Source: Actinostola sp. cb2023
Taxonomy: Eukaryota; Cnidaria; Anthozoa; Actiniaria; Actinostolidae
Direction: 5' to 3'
Length of the DNA: 64,000 nucleotides
Assembly: GCA_033675265.1 (NCBI GenBank)
Contig: JAUJYZ010000372.1
Coordinates: 37,501-101,500 of the forward strand
Part shown: one piece after another, positions 1 through 10,371 of the stretch
Numbering within the stretch: position 1 is the stretch's first letter
Layout of the letters: every line of letters begins with the position of its first letter
Notes under the pieces: generated by a model
The model's database searches: none
What the model saw: the letters and a program-made list of their open reading frames with translations, nothing else
Told to the model about the DNA's origin: nothing
Program-made: the position numbers and the translations under genes

Positions 1-496
1 AAATATATAGACCGAGTGCAGTAAATCTCATTTATTGTGTAGTTAGTGATATGATACAACCACCGTTTCAAAGAGTATAATAACAAAAAAAAAACTACAA
101 GATTTTAGAGCGATTCTACAAAAATGTAAAAAGTCATAGCGAATTGAAATCACAAAGATTTGTATGGGAAATTGAGTTTTGGACTGACTAGCCTCGTTTC
201 CATGCAATTGCTAGAATTCAAATGGTTATACTTTACGGTGGTTTCATTGAAATTGATGGGCTTTTGGTGTAGACTATGTACGGTCTTGCAAAAAATGATA
301 TTACATTTCCTAAACTCGTAATTTTTCTCAGTTTATGCAAATTACTCCGCCATTATTGCATTCGGGCTATGAGGTCTGTTTTCTTAAAAGGGGTCTTGTT
401 GACGAAGACGTACCTCTTTTGTAATAACAGTTCTCATTTTTTAAATATCTGTGTACAAAACAACAATCACTTTGATTTGTAGTCATAAAGGAATAA
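1..496. other. Intergenic, no gene seen
   Basis: AT-rich sequence with only short chance ORFs. A stretch at about 366-429 (a GAGGTCTGTTTTCTTAAAA-type segment ending in TTTTGTAATAAC) recurs at about 2636-2696, so at least part of this block is dispersed repeat. Confidence 0.5.
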
Positions 497-679
497 GGGT
501 GCGTTCCTTTGACCTTATTCCGGAATCTTCCGTAATAGGAATAATTCCAGATTCTGGGGCAGACGGATGACGTCATTATTCCGGAATATTCCAAGCATTC
601 TGCAATGATGAGCAGAATGTTTGGAATACGTATTATTCCAAGTATTCCTATTCCGGAATAAGGTCAATCAAACGCACCC
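497..679. mobile_element. PIF/Harbinger-like MITE with TAA target duplication
   Basis: Inverted ends read GGGTGCGTT at the left and AACGCACCC at the right. The arms continue with matching ACCTTATTCCGGAAT and ATTCCGGAATAAGGT segments. TAA lies directly outside each end, which fits the 3-bp TWA target duplication known for PIF/Harbinger elements. At about 183 bp it has no coding capacity, so it would be non-autonomous. Family assignment is inferred from TSD length and TIR style only. Confidence 0.55.
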
Positions 680-687
680 TAAGACTA

Positions 688-812
688 GCTAAGCCCCTCC
701 GGCCCTTAATACCATATTAATATCATCCATCCATCCATCCCATTTATTTAGCTAAGCCCCTCCGGCCCTTAATACCCTATATTAATATCATCCATCCTTT
801 TCTCCGTTCTAT
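688..812 (+). repeat. Short tandem duplication (about 63-bp unit, two copies)
   Basis: The segment beginning CTAAGCCCCTCCGGCCC at 688 is repeated at 751 with the same downstream TTAATACC and ATCCATCC tail. CATC/CATT-type simple sequence follows to about 900. Confidence 0.6.
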
Positions 813-914
813 CTATCTATTCCATCCTTCCTTCTCTCCTTCAATCAACCATTCCTTCCATCCGTTTATCCATCTCATCACTCCATTCATTCATCCGTTT
901 ATTTATCGATCTAG

Positions 915-1925
915 TCTAGTTACACTTTATAATAACGAGGTATTTTATTCACTTGTCTGATCACTTCCGCGGTTCGATATTAAGTCAGTTTCTCCTATCA
1001 ACTTTGTAATTCTTATCATATACAGCAATTTCAAAAAACGTTGATACTGAATATAGTGTATTCCAAGACCGAAATGCATTATGGGACTTGTGTTTTATTG
1101 TCTAAAGTAATATAAATAATACTAATTTATTTTATTTTTTGTGTATTCCATCAGAAACAATATACTAGCTCCATATGGCGAACAAATCGCTGTATATTTA
1201 CTTTTTATTTCAAAATAACGAGGCCCGCACTAGGAATGCACTATTCAGTATGCAGTATTCAGTTTTCAACATTTTTTGAAATTGCTGTATGGTACTAAAT
1301 AAAATATGTATGTATGTAACACAGCATTTTGTCCTCGGCAAGTAATACAGTTGTGTGGTAATACTTATCGATATTGCTGGTTTGCAATACACGTCACGGC
1401 GGCCATCTTGGTTGAACTTCAACAAAAGATTGCTCATTAGTGTCTATTGTTTGTTCAACCAACATGGCCGCCGTGTCTTTATCTCTTGATTCTCAAGGGA
1501 TTGATTGCAAACCAAGAATTGCTATAATAACGGCTAAGCGGCTAATAATAATTATTTTTAAATATTTTGTTCTTAACTCAAAACTTACAAATGTTAATCT
1601 CGACATTTTGCAGCTATAGAAAACACAATAAAAAAAACCCGTAAAAAAGTGTTGGTATCCACGGAGAGTCGATCCCGGGTCACGCGTCGAGGTCCAACGT
1701 ATTTCAAGAGGGCTACGTTAGTCAATAAATTTCCATAACAATAACCGTTACACGATAGACTACTAAATTGACCCTCGAAATCAATCGGAAGTACAGATAG
1801 CTGAAGTCAGTAAGGGGCAGTCATTTAGGACTAGGATACGACTGTTCCCTCCCTCTTTGACTACTACGCTGATTGTGTACTGCGAGGATGAGGCCGAAAT
1901 CTTCCTCCTATACGTAACATACGGT
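915..1925 (+). repeat. Dispersed repeat family 1, long copy
   Basis: Several blocks recur in inverted orientation at 31690-32250: a GCGGTTCGATATTAAGTC segment, a GCATTTTGTCCTCGGCAAG segment, a GGCTAAGCGGCTAATAAT segment, and a tail with ACGTTAGTCAATAAATTTCC. A third, tail-only copy lies at about 48290-48545. The tail contains a tRNA B-box-like GAGTCGATCCC, so a tRNA-derived SINE is possible, but no convincing A box was placed. No ORF of note. Confidence 0.55.
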
Positions 1926-2039
1926 GACTCGGCATTTAAGTCTGGGTGGATCGTCGATTTTTAGTGATTTGCATAGAATTTCGTGGCGCGCGGGTTCGAG
2001 TCCGGTGAACCCGGATTTTTGAAGTCATTCACTTCAACG

Positions 2040-2415
2040 ACTAAGTATCAATTAAAGCGTATAAGAGCTTGCTAGAATAGCCTGGTGCGTGCCTCACTGT
2101 AAGAGATTATTATACGCGTGAAAAGGGATGGGTATAGAATGTGAGTACTTATTCATAAGTAATCATATATCAGAATGGTCTATCGATAACGTTAATTGTA
2201 GCTAAAAATGCACACAGAACAAGGCTTTGTAGTTGCTTGATGTTGTACGCATTTTTATATAACACAGGTTCCTCCCTGAATCAGCGCTGCACCAGAGAAA
2301 TATATGATTGACAGCAACCGCAGTTATGAACTTGTGGTGAGTCCAGGGAGTGAAGGGAGGGAAATAGTGAGGGCTTATATATGATTGGGTTTTTAAAGTT
2401 TTTCCCAAAACTGAA
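2040..2415 (+). repeat. Dispersed repeat family 2, copy without pentanucleotide expansion
   Basis: Recurs inverted at about 29870-30520. Shared blocks include TTATACGCGTGAAAAGG, AATGGTCTATCGATAACG, a CAGCGCTG segment, and a closing AAGTTTTTCCCAAAACTG. The equivalent of the (CCCTT)n array at 29.9-30.3 kb is here only a short GAAGGGAGGGAAATAG stretch near 2350, which shows where that array grew from. Confidence 0.6.
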
Positions 2416-2884
2416 TCACGGTATTTGTTTCGAGGGTGCGCCTAATAGGTGAGGTGCGTCTTATACGCGAGGAAATATGTGACAATATATAACTCAATCG
2501 TAATTATGGTTTATTTTATGAACATTGTCACTTACAATACAATGAAATAACATCTCGTGTATATTCGAACAAGGCGTTATTTACATTATCTTTTCTATCG
2601 ACAAATATTATTCGATAGAAATGCAGCCAAACATATGAGGTCTGTTTTCTTAAAATTTAAGGGGTCTTGTTGACGAAGACCCCTTTTGTAATAACGTACA
2701 CGGGAGTGTCCCCGGGATGGGAGATGTAGAGCACGTGAGAAGCAAGCCTGGAACGTTATACGAACACTATGTTTCTTGCTTTTAGAGTGCTCTAAATTCG
2801 AAATCTCCCAGAGTATTTAATTCACAGCCATAAGCCGCGCGCCGTTTTAGATATATTACTTTGATAATTGTTCGTGCGACCGAA

Positions 2885-2961
2885 CACGTTGTAAAGCGCT
2901 ATTGGGCAATTTATTGGAAATAGCGCTATATAAATAAATACAAAATATTATTATTATTATA
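2885..2961 (+). repeat. Non-LTR retroelement/SINE-type 3' tail
   Basis: TTGTAAAGCGCTATT, then a spacer, then TAGCGCTATATAAATAAAT, then an ATT-repeat end. This hairpin-plus-ATT-repeat layout is typical of L2/CR1-type LINE tails shared with SINEs in many invertebrates. A second copy lies at 39935-40009. Only the tail is visible here. Confidence 0.55.
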
Positions 2962-3597
2962 TGGCTTATTCATTTGTTACATCTACAAAACTATGAAAAC
3001 AAGCTTGAAAACCATGCATGCACGGTTAAAACACTGACGAAGTTTTAAAATGGCTTCTCATACATTCATGACTGCATGTGCCCTGCTTGTCATTAGACAC
3101 TGATAATAAACTACAAGATGTTTATACAGAAACTGAAAGCTAGCCGATATAAAAATAGTTTGATATCCAAGGGCAATGAGGCAGCGGTTGCTCACATAAT
3201 GCTTGTATATAGCTTAGTTATTTTGTATTGCATATTTAAGCTCAATTCTTGCAAAATTACTTAATTTTCGGTTTAAAATCATTAAAATCACATCTACATA
3301 GAACTTGAACTTAACTAAACAAGAAAAACTGTAATTATATGGCTTTTGTTTAGTAAATAAAACATGTTTGACAACAGAAAAAAAATACATTTGTGGTTAG
3401 TTATTTTTACAATCAAATCCACTGCATCGCTTCAAGGTTGTTCAAGGTCATGAAAACCATGTTTCTGTGCTCTTATATCACATAGCTTTTTAGCCAATCA
3501 GAGCGCGCGTTATATATATGTTATTTTATATATTTACTTATACTGTACATTTACGATGGATATCGATCATACAGACACAAATGGAGGCCCCTGCAGC

Positions 3598-6500
3598 TTA
3601 TGGAGTCGGAACACTCGAGTAGGGAGTTGGTCCACTGTATGATGTTCCAGCGGGCGGTCCCATAGGGTTTTTTCTGGGATATGCTTCTGACGGTCCGGCC
3701 AAAGGTGGTGTTCCGGGATATGCTCCTGATGGTCCGGCCATAGGTGGTGCTCCGGGATATGCTCCTGACGGTCCTATAGGAGGTGCCCCGGGATATGCTT
3801 CTGAAGATCCCATAGGGGATGGCCCTGGATGTTCCTGCCCTTGAGGAAGAGGCGCACCAGGGTTTCCATAGCCGGCTGATGGCATATTTTCATTCTGTAG
3901 AGTGACGGTGGTGGTGGTGGTAGAAGCCGCAGCAATATGCACAACGCCGATTCTCTTCTTTTTTGAGCAGTACACGATAGCAACAATAACACCAACCAAT
4001 ATTACTATTCCAATTATCACACCAACAATTATACTGACATTAGAAGTACCTACGAGTGAACAAAATGTAGTTTAGTATTGTGCAAATTAATGCCATTTAT
4101 GTTTGATATTACAGCTTTAATTTTCGCGCCAACATTTGTCATAATTTCGGGCGGTCCGAACAAGGTTAACGTAGACTGCAAAACAATCCCTACTTTTTCA
4201 CGAAACTCCGCGGAAGAGAAGAGTTGAAGTTCGATCGAGTCGTTGACCGGACGGCCAGAGAATGAGGCGAGACGAAAAGACGAGAGGGGAGTGAGGCCGC
4301 AAGAAGGGAAGACGCGCGCTGTTTTGCAGTCTAAGGTTAACGAGGAGTCTTAGCTATACACGATAATACATCGACACCTTGGTACTCGCTCCTCGGTTAA
4401 CTCTCTTACACTCGATCATTTTTCATTTCTTTTAAACCGTAGGTCAATTCGAATGCCGCAGTTACAATTTAGCGATATAGGGTTAGAGGTAGCCACGAGC
4501 AAGGGGTTAGGGTTAGAGGTAGCCACGAGCAAGGGATTAGGGTTAGAGGTAGCCACGAGCAAGGGGTTAGGGTTAGAGGTAGCCACGAGCAAGGGGTTAC
4601 GGCTAGAGGTAGCCACGAGCAAGGGGTTAGGGTTAGAGGTAGCCACGAGCAAAGGGTTACGGCTAGAGGTAGCCACGAGCAAGCGGTTAGGGTTTGGGGT
4701 AGCCACGAGCAAGGGGTTAGGGTTAGAGGTAGCCACGAGCAAGGGGTTAGGGTTAGAGGTAGCCACGAGCAAGGGGTTAGGGTTAGAGGTAGCCACGAGC
4801 AAGGGGTTAGGGTTAGAGGTAGCCACGAGCAAGGGGTTAGGGTTAGAGGTAGCCACGAGCAAGGGGTTAGGGTTAGAGGTAGCCACGAGCAACGGGTTAG
4901 GGTTAGAGGTAGCCACGAGCAAGGGGTTAGGGTTAGAGGTAGCCACGAGCAACGGGTTAGGGTTAGAGGTAGCCACGAGCAACGGGTTATGGTTAGAGGT
5001 AGCCACGAGCAAGGGGTTAGGGTTAGAGGTAGCCACGAGCAAGGGGTTAGGGTTAGAGGTAGCCACGAGCAAGGTCACATTTTAGTTTAATTATTTTATA
5101 GTTGGTGTAGATGTCTAACGACCGTTACCAACTTAATAAATGTAGATGTGTTATAGCCATGGCTCATATCATGGCTCATGGCTATAACACCAAAGCATCC
5201 AAATGCTAACTATAAACTACGTGCTTACTTGTACCTTGGGCTGTGTATGTAAGTTTAAATCCCTTTGCGGTGAAATATGAGTCGGACCTGAAGCGAATCC
5301 ACAAGTACTTCCCAGATGAGTAGATGGTCCTCCTGGTACTACCACAATAATCTCCTTTCTTGTAGCTGGTCGAGTAATACCCATTACGTACTCTCAGGTA
5401 ATCACTGCTCGAACAGAAGGTACTGGCACTGTACACTATATTCATATCATCAAAGTGAAGTTTGATGGTTTTACCACTTGTCACTGCGATTTTCCACGTA
5501 CACTGCATGTTACTGGGATAGCTGGACGGGTATTCTGGACTATAGATGGTCCCACTATCAGAGTTTAACTGTATTGCATTGTTGTTGGCAAAACTATTCC
5601 TGTACGTACATTTGTCTGGGGTTGAATCTATTAACAAAAAATGGACATATTTAAACATGTGCTTATTATTAATTGATATAGCGTAAATATTACGGTACCG
5701 CAAGTATTACTATTGGGCTTGCGTACATATTACGGTACCGCAAGTATTACTATTGGGCTTGCGTAAATATTACGGTACCGCAAGTATTACTATTGGGCTT
5801 GCGTAAATATTACGGTACCGCAAGTATTGCTATTGGGCTTGTGTAAATATTACGGTACCGCAAGTATTACTATTGGGCTTGTGTAAATATTACAGTGCCG
5901 CAAGTATTACTATTGGGCTGGCGTAAATATTACGGTGCCGCAAGTATTACTATTGGGCTTGCGTAAATATTACGGTACCGCAAGTATTACTATTGGGCTG
6001 ACGTAAATATTACGGTACCGCAAGTATTACTATTGGGCTTGTGTAAATATTACGGTACCGCAAGTATTACTATTGGGATTGTGTAAATATTACGGTACCG
6101 CAAGTATTACTATTGGGCTTGCGTAAATATTACGGTACCGCAAGTATTACTATTGGGATTGTGTAAATATTACGGTACCGTAAGTATTACTATTGGGATT
6201 GTGTAAATATTACGGTACCGTAAGTATTACTATTGGGCTTGCCTAAATATTACGGTACCGCAAGTAATACTATTGGGATTGTGTAAATATTACGGTACCG
6301 TAAGTATTACTATTGGGATTGTGTAAATATTACGGTACCGCAAGTATTACTATTGGGATTGCGTAAATATTACAGTGCCGCAAGTATTACTATTATATTG
6401 GGCTTGCGTAAATATTACGGTACCGCAAGTATTACTGTTGGGATTGCGTAAATATTACGGTATTATTAGTGTTTTTCACGTACCTGGCAAAACAACGATA

Positions 6501-6957
6501 TAAGAGATTGTGAATCCTCGATAATTAATTAAAGAATTGCTTCTGAACTTGATAAACAGATATCTTCCCTTAGAGATGATCATGGGTGGCCTAGTAGATC
6601 CACAGTATTTACCAATAACAGGACTAGAGACAGATGATCCATCGTACACAGTCACATAATCATTGTTACACGATGACGAAGTCTCCAGAAAGAAGTCTGT
6701 AAACGTTACCTTGATTACCATGTTACTGGACAAAGACTGTATCTTCCAATTGCATGAGTCTCCACTAGAGTAAGAGGGAAAGTAGGGTCTGTACTTTGTG
6801 CTATAAGTATATGCATTCTTTGTATAGGATCTTCCAAGACACACTGTAATGAAATGACATGGTAATATGATTGTATATATATTTTATCACAGAGATTTTC
6901 ACTGTAATATAGACTTACTAAACTGTCCAGTAACGCGACCAGCAGCAGACACCAGGA
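3598..6957 (-). CDS. CUB-CUB single-pass membrane protein (5' end not found)
   Basis: Probable type I surface receptor or adhesion protein. Exons in transcript order are 6957-6919 (39 nt, hydrophobic LVSAAG, probably the end of a signal peptide), 6843-6484 (first CUB), 5627-5235 or 5229 (second CUB), and 4049-3598 (TM and tail, stop TAA). All junctions have AG/GT sites, and every internal intron is phase 1, the usual phase for shuffled extracellular modules. Each CUB has four cysteines, with SCNWKI or QCTWKI, an NDYVTVYDG or SDYLRVRNG motif, and YCGSTR. The last exon encodes a membrane helix (GIVILVGVIVAIVYC), a KKKR stop-transfer sequence, and a roughly 110-residue tail of GPSGAYPGAPPM-like repeats. 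About 414 aa are visible; the exon with the start codon was not located, perhaps beyond the 13-bp array. CUB domains usually mediate protein binding. Ligand and cell type cannot be inferred. Confidence 0.85.
4172..4333. mobile_element. TAGACTG-ended MITE with 9-bp target duplication
   Basis: Ends are TAGACTGCAAAACA and its inverse TGTTTTGCAGTCTA. The 9-mer AGGTTAACG flanks both sides (4163-4171 and 4334-4342). It is 162 bp with no ORF and lies in the last intron of the CUB gene. A 9-bp duplication fits Mutator-like elements; the superfamily is an inference. Confidence 0.75.
4479..5073 (+). repeat. 30-bp minisatellite with telomere-like GGGTTAGGGTTAG core
   Basis: About 20 copies of a unit made of GGGTTAGGGTTAG, AGGTAGCC and ACGAGCAA, with few substitutions (GGGTTACGGCTAG, CAACGGG, CAAAGGG variants). 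The unit is a multiple of three, so long ORFs run through it on both strands (GLGLEVATSK on plus, LLVATSNPNP on minus). These are by-products of the repeat and are not called as genes. The array sits in the intron between the second CUB exon and the TM exon. Confidence 0.95.
5681..6465 (+). repeat. 40-bp minisatellite in CUB-gene intron
   Basis: About 19-20 copies of a unit containing GCGTAAATATTACGGTACCG followed by CAAGTATTACTATTGGGCTT, with scattered single-base variants and one 5-bp insertion near 6395. The array fills nearly all of the intron between the two CUB exons. Each unit contains the palindrome CGGTACCG. Confidence 0.95.
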
Positions 6958-7309
6958 CTATAAGAAAAATTAGGTATCGTTAGGCTGCTTTCCATTTGGC
7001 CCTAGTTTACTAATTTTTACGTACGCTGCGCAAACTACAATCGGCGCCAATTTACTTTGAAACACTAACGCTTTGAAAATCATTGATAATGATATTTTGT
7101 GGCGCACGCAATAGGGCTCTTTACCCCCTCCCCCCAACATCAATGTTGGTTAGTGGTGCGATTCAAACACGGCGATCATTGCTACCCTCAACATTGATGA
7201 GGGGCGAGGGGGTTTGTACCATGACATGCAGTTAATGTGCAACTTAGTGCCCTGTTTGGTAGAATCAGTCACAATTTAGATAGTTGTTTCATTGATATTG
7301 TCGGGGATT

Positions 7310-8256
7310 GTAGCTACGCAGGCTACGCAGGCTAACTACGCAGGCTAACTACGCAGGCTACGCAGGATAGCTACGCAGGATAGCTACGCAGGATAGCTAC
7401 GCAGGATAGCTACGCAGGATAGCTACGCAGGATAGCTACGCAGGATAGCTACGCAGGATAGCTACGCAGGATAGCTACGCAGGATAGCTACGCAGGATAG
7501 CTACGCAGGATAGCTACGCAGGATAGCTACGCAGGATAGCTACGCAGGATAGCTACGCAGGATAGCTACGCAGGATAGCTACGCAGGATAGCTACGCAGG
7601 ATAGCTACGCAGGATAGCTACGCAGGATAGCTACGCAGGATAGCTACGCAGGATAGCTACGCAGGATAGCTACGCAGGATAGCTACGCAGGATAGCTACG
7701 CAGGATAGCTACGCAGGATAGCTACGCAGGATAGCTACGCAGGATAGCTACGCAGGCTAGCTACGCAGGCTAGCTACGCAGGATAGCTACGCAGGATAGC
7801 TACGCAGGATAGCTACGCAGGATAGCTACGCAGGATAGCTACGCAGGATAGCTACGCAGGATAGCTACGCAGGATAGCTACGCAGGATAGCTACGCAGGA
7901 TAGCTACGCAGGATAGCTACGCAGGATAGCTACGCAGGATAGCTACGCAGGATAGCTACGCAGGATAGCTACGCAGGATAGCTACGCAGGATAGCTACGC
8001 AGGATAGCTACGCAGGATAGCTACGCAGGATAGCTACGCAGGATAGCTACGCAGGATAGCTACGCAGGATAGCTACGCAGGATAGATACGCAGGATAGCT
8101 ACGCAGGCTAGCTACGCAGGATAGCTACGCAGGATAGCTACGCAGGATAGCTACGCAGGATAGCTACGCAGGATAGCTACGCAGGCTAGCTACGCAGGAT
8201 AGCTACGCAGGATAGATACGCAGGATAGATACGCAGGATAGCTACGCAGGCTAGGC
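7310..8256 (+). repeat. 13-bp minisatellite (TAGCTACGCAGGA)n, about 70 copies
   Basis: Nearly perfect head-to-tail copies over about 945 bp, with rare GGCTA or GATACGC variants concentrated at the ends and near 7755-7780 and 8100-8240. It lies upstream of the first identified CUB-gene exon, so it may be in that gene's first intron or its 5' flank. The unit resembles the GCTACGCAGGCTA terminal inverted repeat of MITEs at 16.8 and 18.6 kb. Confidence 0.95.
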
Positions 8257-8450
8257 CAGTACGACCAAATGGAAAACGCCATTATGACCTTCATCTCAGA
8301 TATCAAATTCTTCAAACAATGACTGTGTAAAAACGCTAAATAAATAATCCACTCCTGCATGGCCTGCAACAGACAAAGTCTATGTGGCTTTCAAGGGCAT
8401 TTAGGTTAATATTTTGTCGACTGCTCGGGTTTACCACTGTGGATTTACCA

Positions 8451-8700
8451 CAATACTCCAGTTTCGAGTTGTTAGACACCGCTGTACTCATTGACAAAAG
8501 ACGCATTTGCTCAGGCTTAGCCTCTTTTCAGTATAAATTATGCACAAATACCGACGAGAACGCGAAAAAGTGTTGACATTCAACAATAGAAACCATTTTT
8601 AATTCCACGGGTTATTCTCTGGATTGAGGCTAAGCCTGAGCAAACGCGTCTTTTGTCAAGGAGTACAGCGGTGCGTAAACAACTCGAAACTGGAGTATTG
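8451..8700. repeat. Inverted repeat / foldback element
   Basis: Arms of about 65-75 bp at 8451-8524 and 8636-8700 are inverted copies: CAATACTCCAGTTTCGAG against CTCGAAACTGGAGTATTG, and TTGACAAAAGACGC against GCGTCTTTTGTCAA. A diverged copy of one arm lies at about 10494-10552. Short ORFs on both strands here are shadows of the repeat. Confidence 0.7.
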
Positions 8701-8961
8701 GCTTCAGGCGAAATGGTTGGGCTGCCTGTGTAGTGAGTGGACTTGTCGATTCTATAAATTCTGTGCTCTGTCTCTGCGCTCCGTCGCACAGAAAACGTTT
8801 TTTATCATTCGACTCATTTCTATCCGCAGTTTTAATTGGCTTAAAGACCTGCAAATAACTGCGTACAAATAACGGTCTGAGCATGCGCAATGAAGATTAA
8901 GCAATGTTCACTGCAAATAACGGTCTGAGCATGCGCACTATTGACCATTCACAGTGTAAAC

Positions 8962-9338
8962 ATGGCAGCTCGTTTCCCCGAGCTGTCAGAAGAAGAGATT
9001 GACAATATTTTAGCTCTAAAAACAAGCATAAAAATAAAAAAGCGACTAATGAGTCGAATGATAAACAATTATTGGACGAGGTTGAGCAAAATATCGTGAT
9101 TTGTCAGTGGCGAGCTATCAGTTATTTGCCGATGCCGTCCGCGGCAGAGGATAGCCGGGAGGATAGCGAGACACTGACAAATCACGATATGTATAGGAGA
9201 ACCACGAACCAGCATAGTTTAATAATGGGGACTGTAGTATATTGCAGGAAAGATAATGCAGGGTTATCAGGATTGAACCTTGTATTTGGCGTACTACACT
9301 CGCTTAGTAACCAGGCACTCTGTTACGTCACGTACTAA
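8962..9338 (+). pseudogene. Possible Crypton/KIAA1958-like N-terminal relic
   Basis: The ATG at 8962 opens MAARFPELSEEEIDNIL, which resembles the N-terminus of metazoan Crypton-derived tyrosine-recombinase-like proteins (DUF3504/KIAA1958/QRICH1 type). Those often continue with a K-N-T-K-K-A-T-N-E-like segment. Here a similar KNKKATNESND string appears in the +1 frame from about 9018, which implies a frameshift. The first frame stops at 9097-9099 and the second stays open to 9338 without recognisable domain content. No recombinase catalytic domain is present. Assignment rests on remembered family character only. Confidence 0.35.
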
Positions 9339-9429
9339 TTTACTAAGTACAGAAGTAAAACGACCGAGGTGGAACTGGTTAGCGTTAAGTTCAAAGGTTC
9401 CATATAATATGAATTACAAATAATAATTA

Positions 9430-9715
9430 GTCGGGCTGAGGGGGACATTGGGGGGTAACTGATACCGCAATACCGCATCAAAAAATTAAAAATACCGTAA
9501 TACCGCATCTAAAATCGAAATTTGAAACTACAGTAGTACTGTACCGGAATACCGAAATACCCTAAAGAAATTTGAATTTCACCCGGAATACCGTAGCCCC
9601 AAATCGCCAAATACCGCATACCGCAGGCAATACCGCATCTCAAAATATAATAATACCGTAATACCGCACAAAAAATTGACGGATACCGCGATACCGCAAG
9701 GCCCCACGTCCCCCT
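9430..9715. repeat. ATACCGC-interspersed repeat element
   Basis: Roughly fifteen occurrences of ATACCG, usually AATACCGCA or AATACCGTA, are spaced irregularly through AT-rich sequence. The block starts near GAGGGGGACATTGGGGGG and ends near CCCCACGTCCCCCTC, giving loosely inverted G- and C-rich ends. ORFs through the block are not credible genes. Confidence 0.6.
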
Positions 9716-9972
9716 CTGGAAGACCCGACTCTAAAAATGCAGGCCGTTCGTCGTCTTCTGCCGACTGGATTCTACAGCACATGCGTCCTCTGCCGGCCGC
9801 CCACCGAAGGCTAGCTCTAACCACATGCATGGTTGATCAACACGAGACATCAGTTACACAGTCGAACCTTGTTGGAGGAAGGTTATGTCGTCTTGTTTTC
9901 AAAATATTCGCAATAATTCATAGATATATGGATTCATCATTCCAGTCTGTACTAGTACTGCAAAGGGTTTAG

Positions 9973-10371
9973 AGATCTTTAGAACTTAGAACGAAGTGAG
10001 TTGATACGCAGTGAAGAGAAAAATGCAATTACGTCAGTTGTGAGGTTTTTACACCGGTCGAGCCGAGGCCGTTAAGCCCATATTTACACTTCATCCAAAC
10101 ATTGTTTAATCACTCTGGGATGTCTAGTTTATGTATACGGTATTTGTATTTGTATGGATATATTTATATACCAAATAAACTATGTCATTGTCATTCATGA
10201 TTCGCTGAGTTTGTGAAATCGTTCAGTACTGAAATTGCAAGGAAAGCATGTTCTACCGAGTCACGCAACAAGCGACCAAACACTGTTTTAATCGCACTAA
10301 GATATCTATATTTAGTTCAAATAGGCTACATATCAGTTAGAAGCCCGACTTCGCGCTAGTAGAGCGTCTAG
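9973..10371 (+). mobile_element. Helitron/Helentron-like 3' part with hairpin-CTAG end
   Basis: The 3' end reads AAGCCCGACTT, then CGCTAGTAGAGCG (short hairpin), then TCTAG at 10367-10371, followed by TTG. About 130 bp upstream (CCGAGTCACGCAACAAG, ACCAAACACTG, ATATCTATATTTAGTTC) recur at about 24400-24561, and related text lies at 14.8 and 51.9 kb. A hairpin just before CTAG followed by T is the layout of Helitron 3' ends. The left boundary is not determined; the start given is only the beginning of non-genic sequence. Confidence 0.45.

Noticed and set aside
1985..2012. B-box-like GGGTTCGAGTCC
   Set aside because: No matching A box or tRNA fold upstream. Probably chance or part of a dispersed repeat.
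4416..5085. Long ORFs of about 210-220 codons on both strands with decapeptide repeats
   Set aside because: They arise because the 30-bp minisatellite unit is a multiple of three. The region is intronic between well-supported CUB-gene exons and has no start or splice context of its own.
7310..8256. Possible CRISPR-like array
   Set aside because: The repeats are 13 bp, directly abutting, without unique spacers, in a eukaryotic context. It is a minisatellite.
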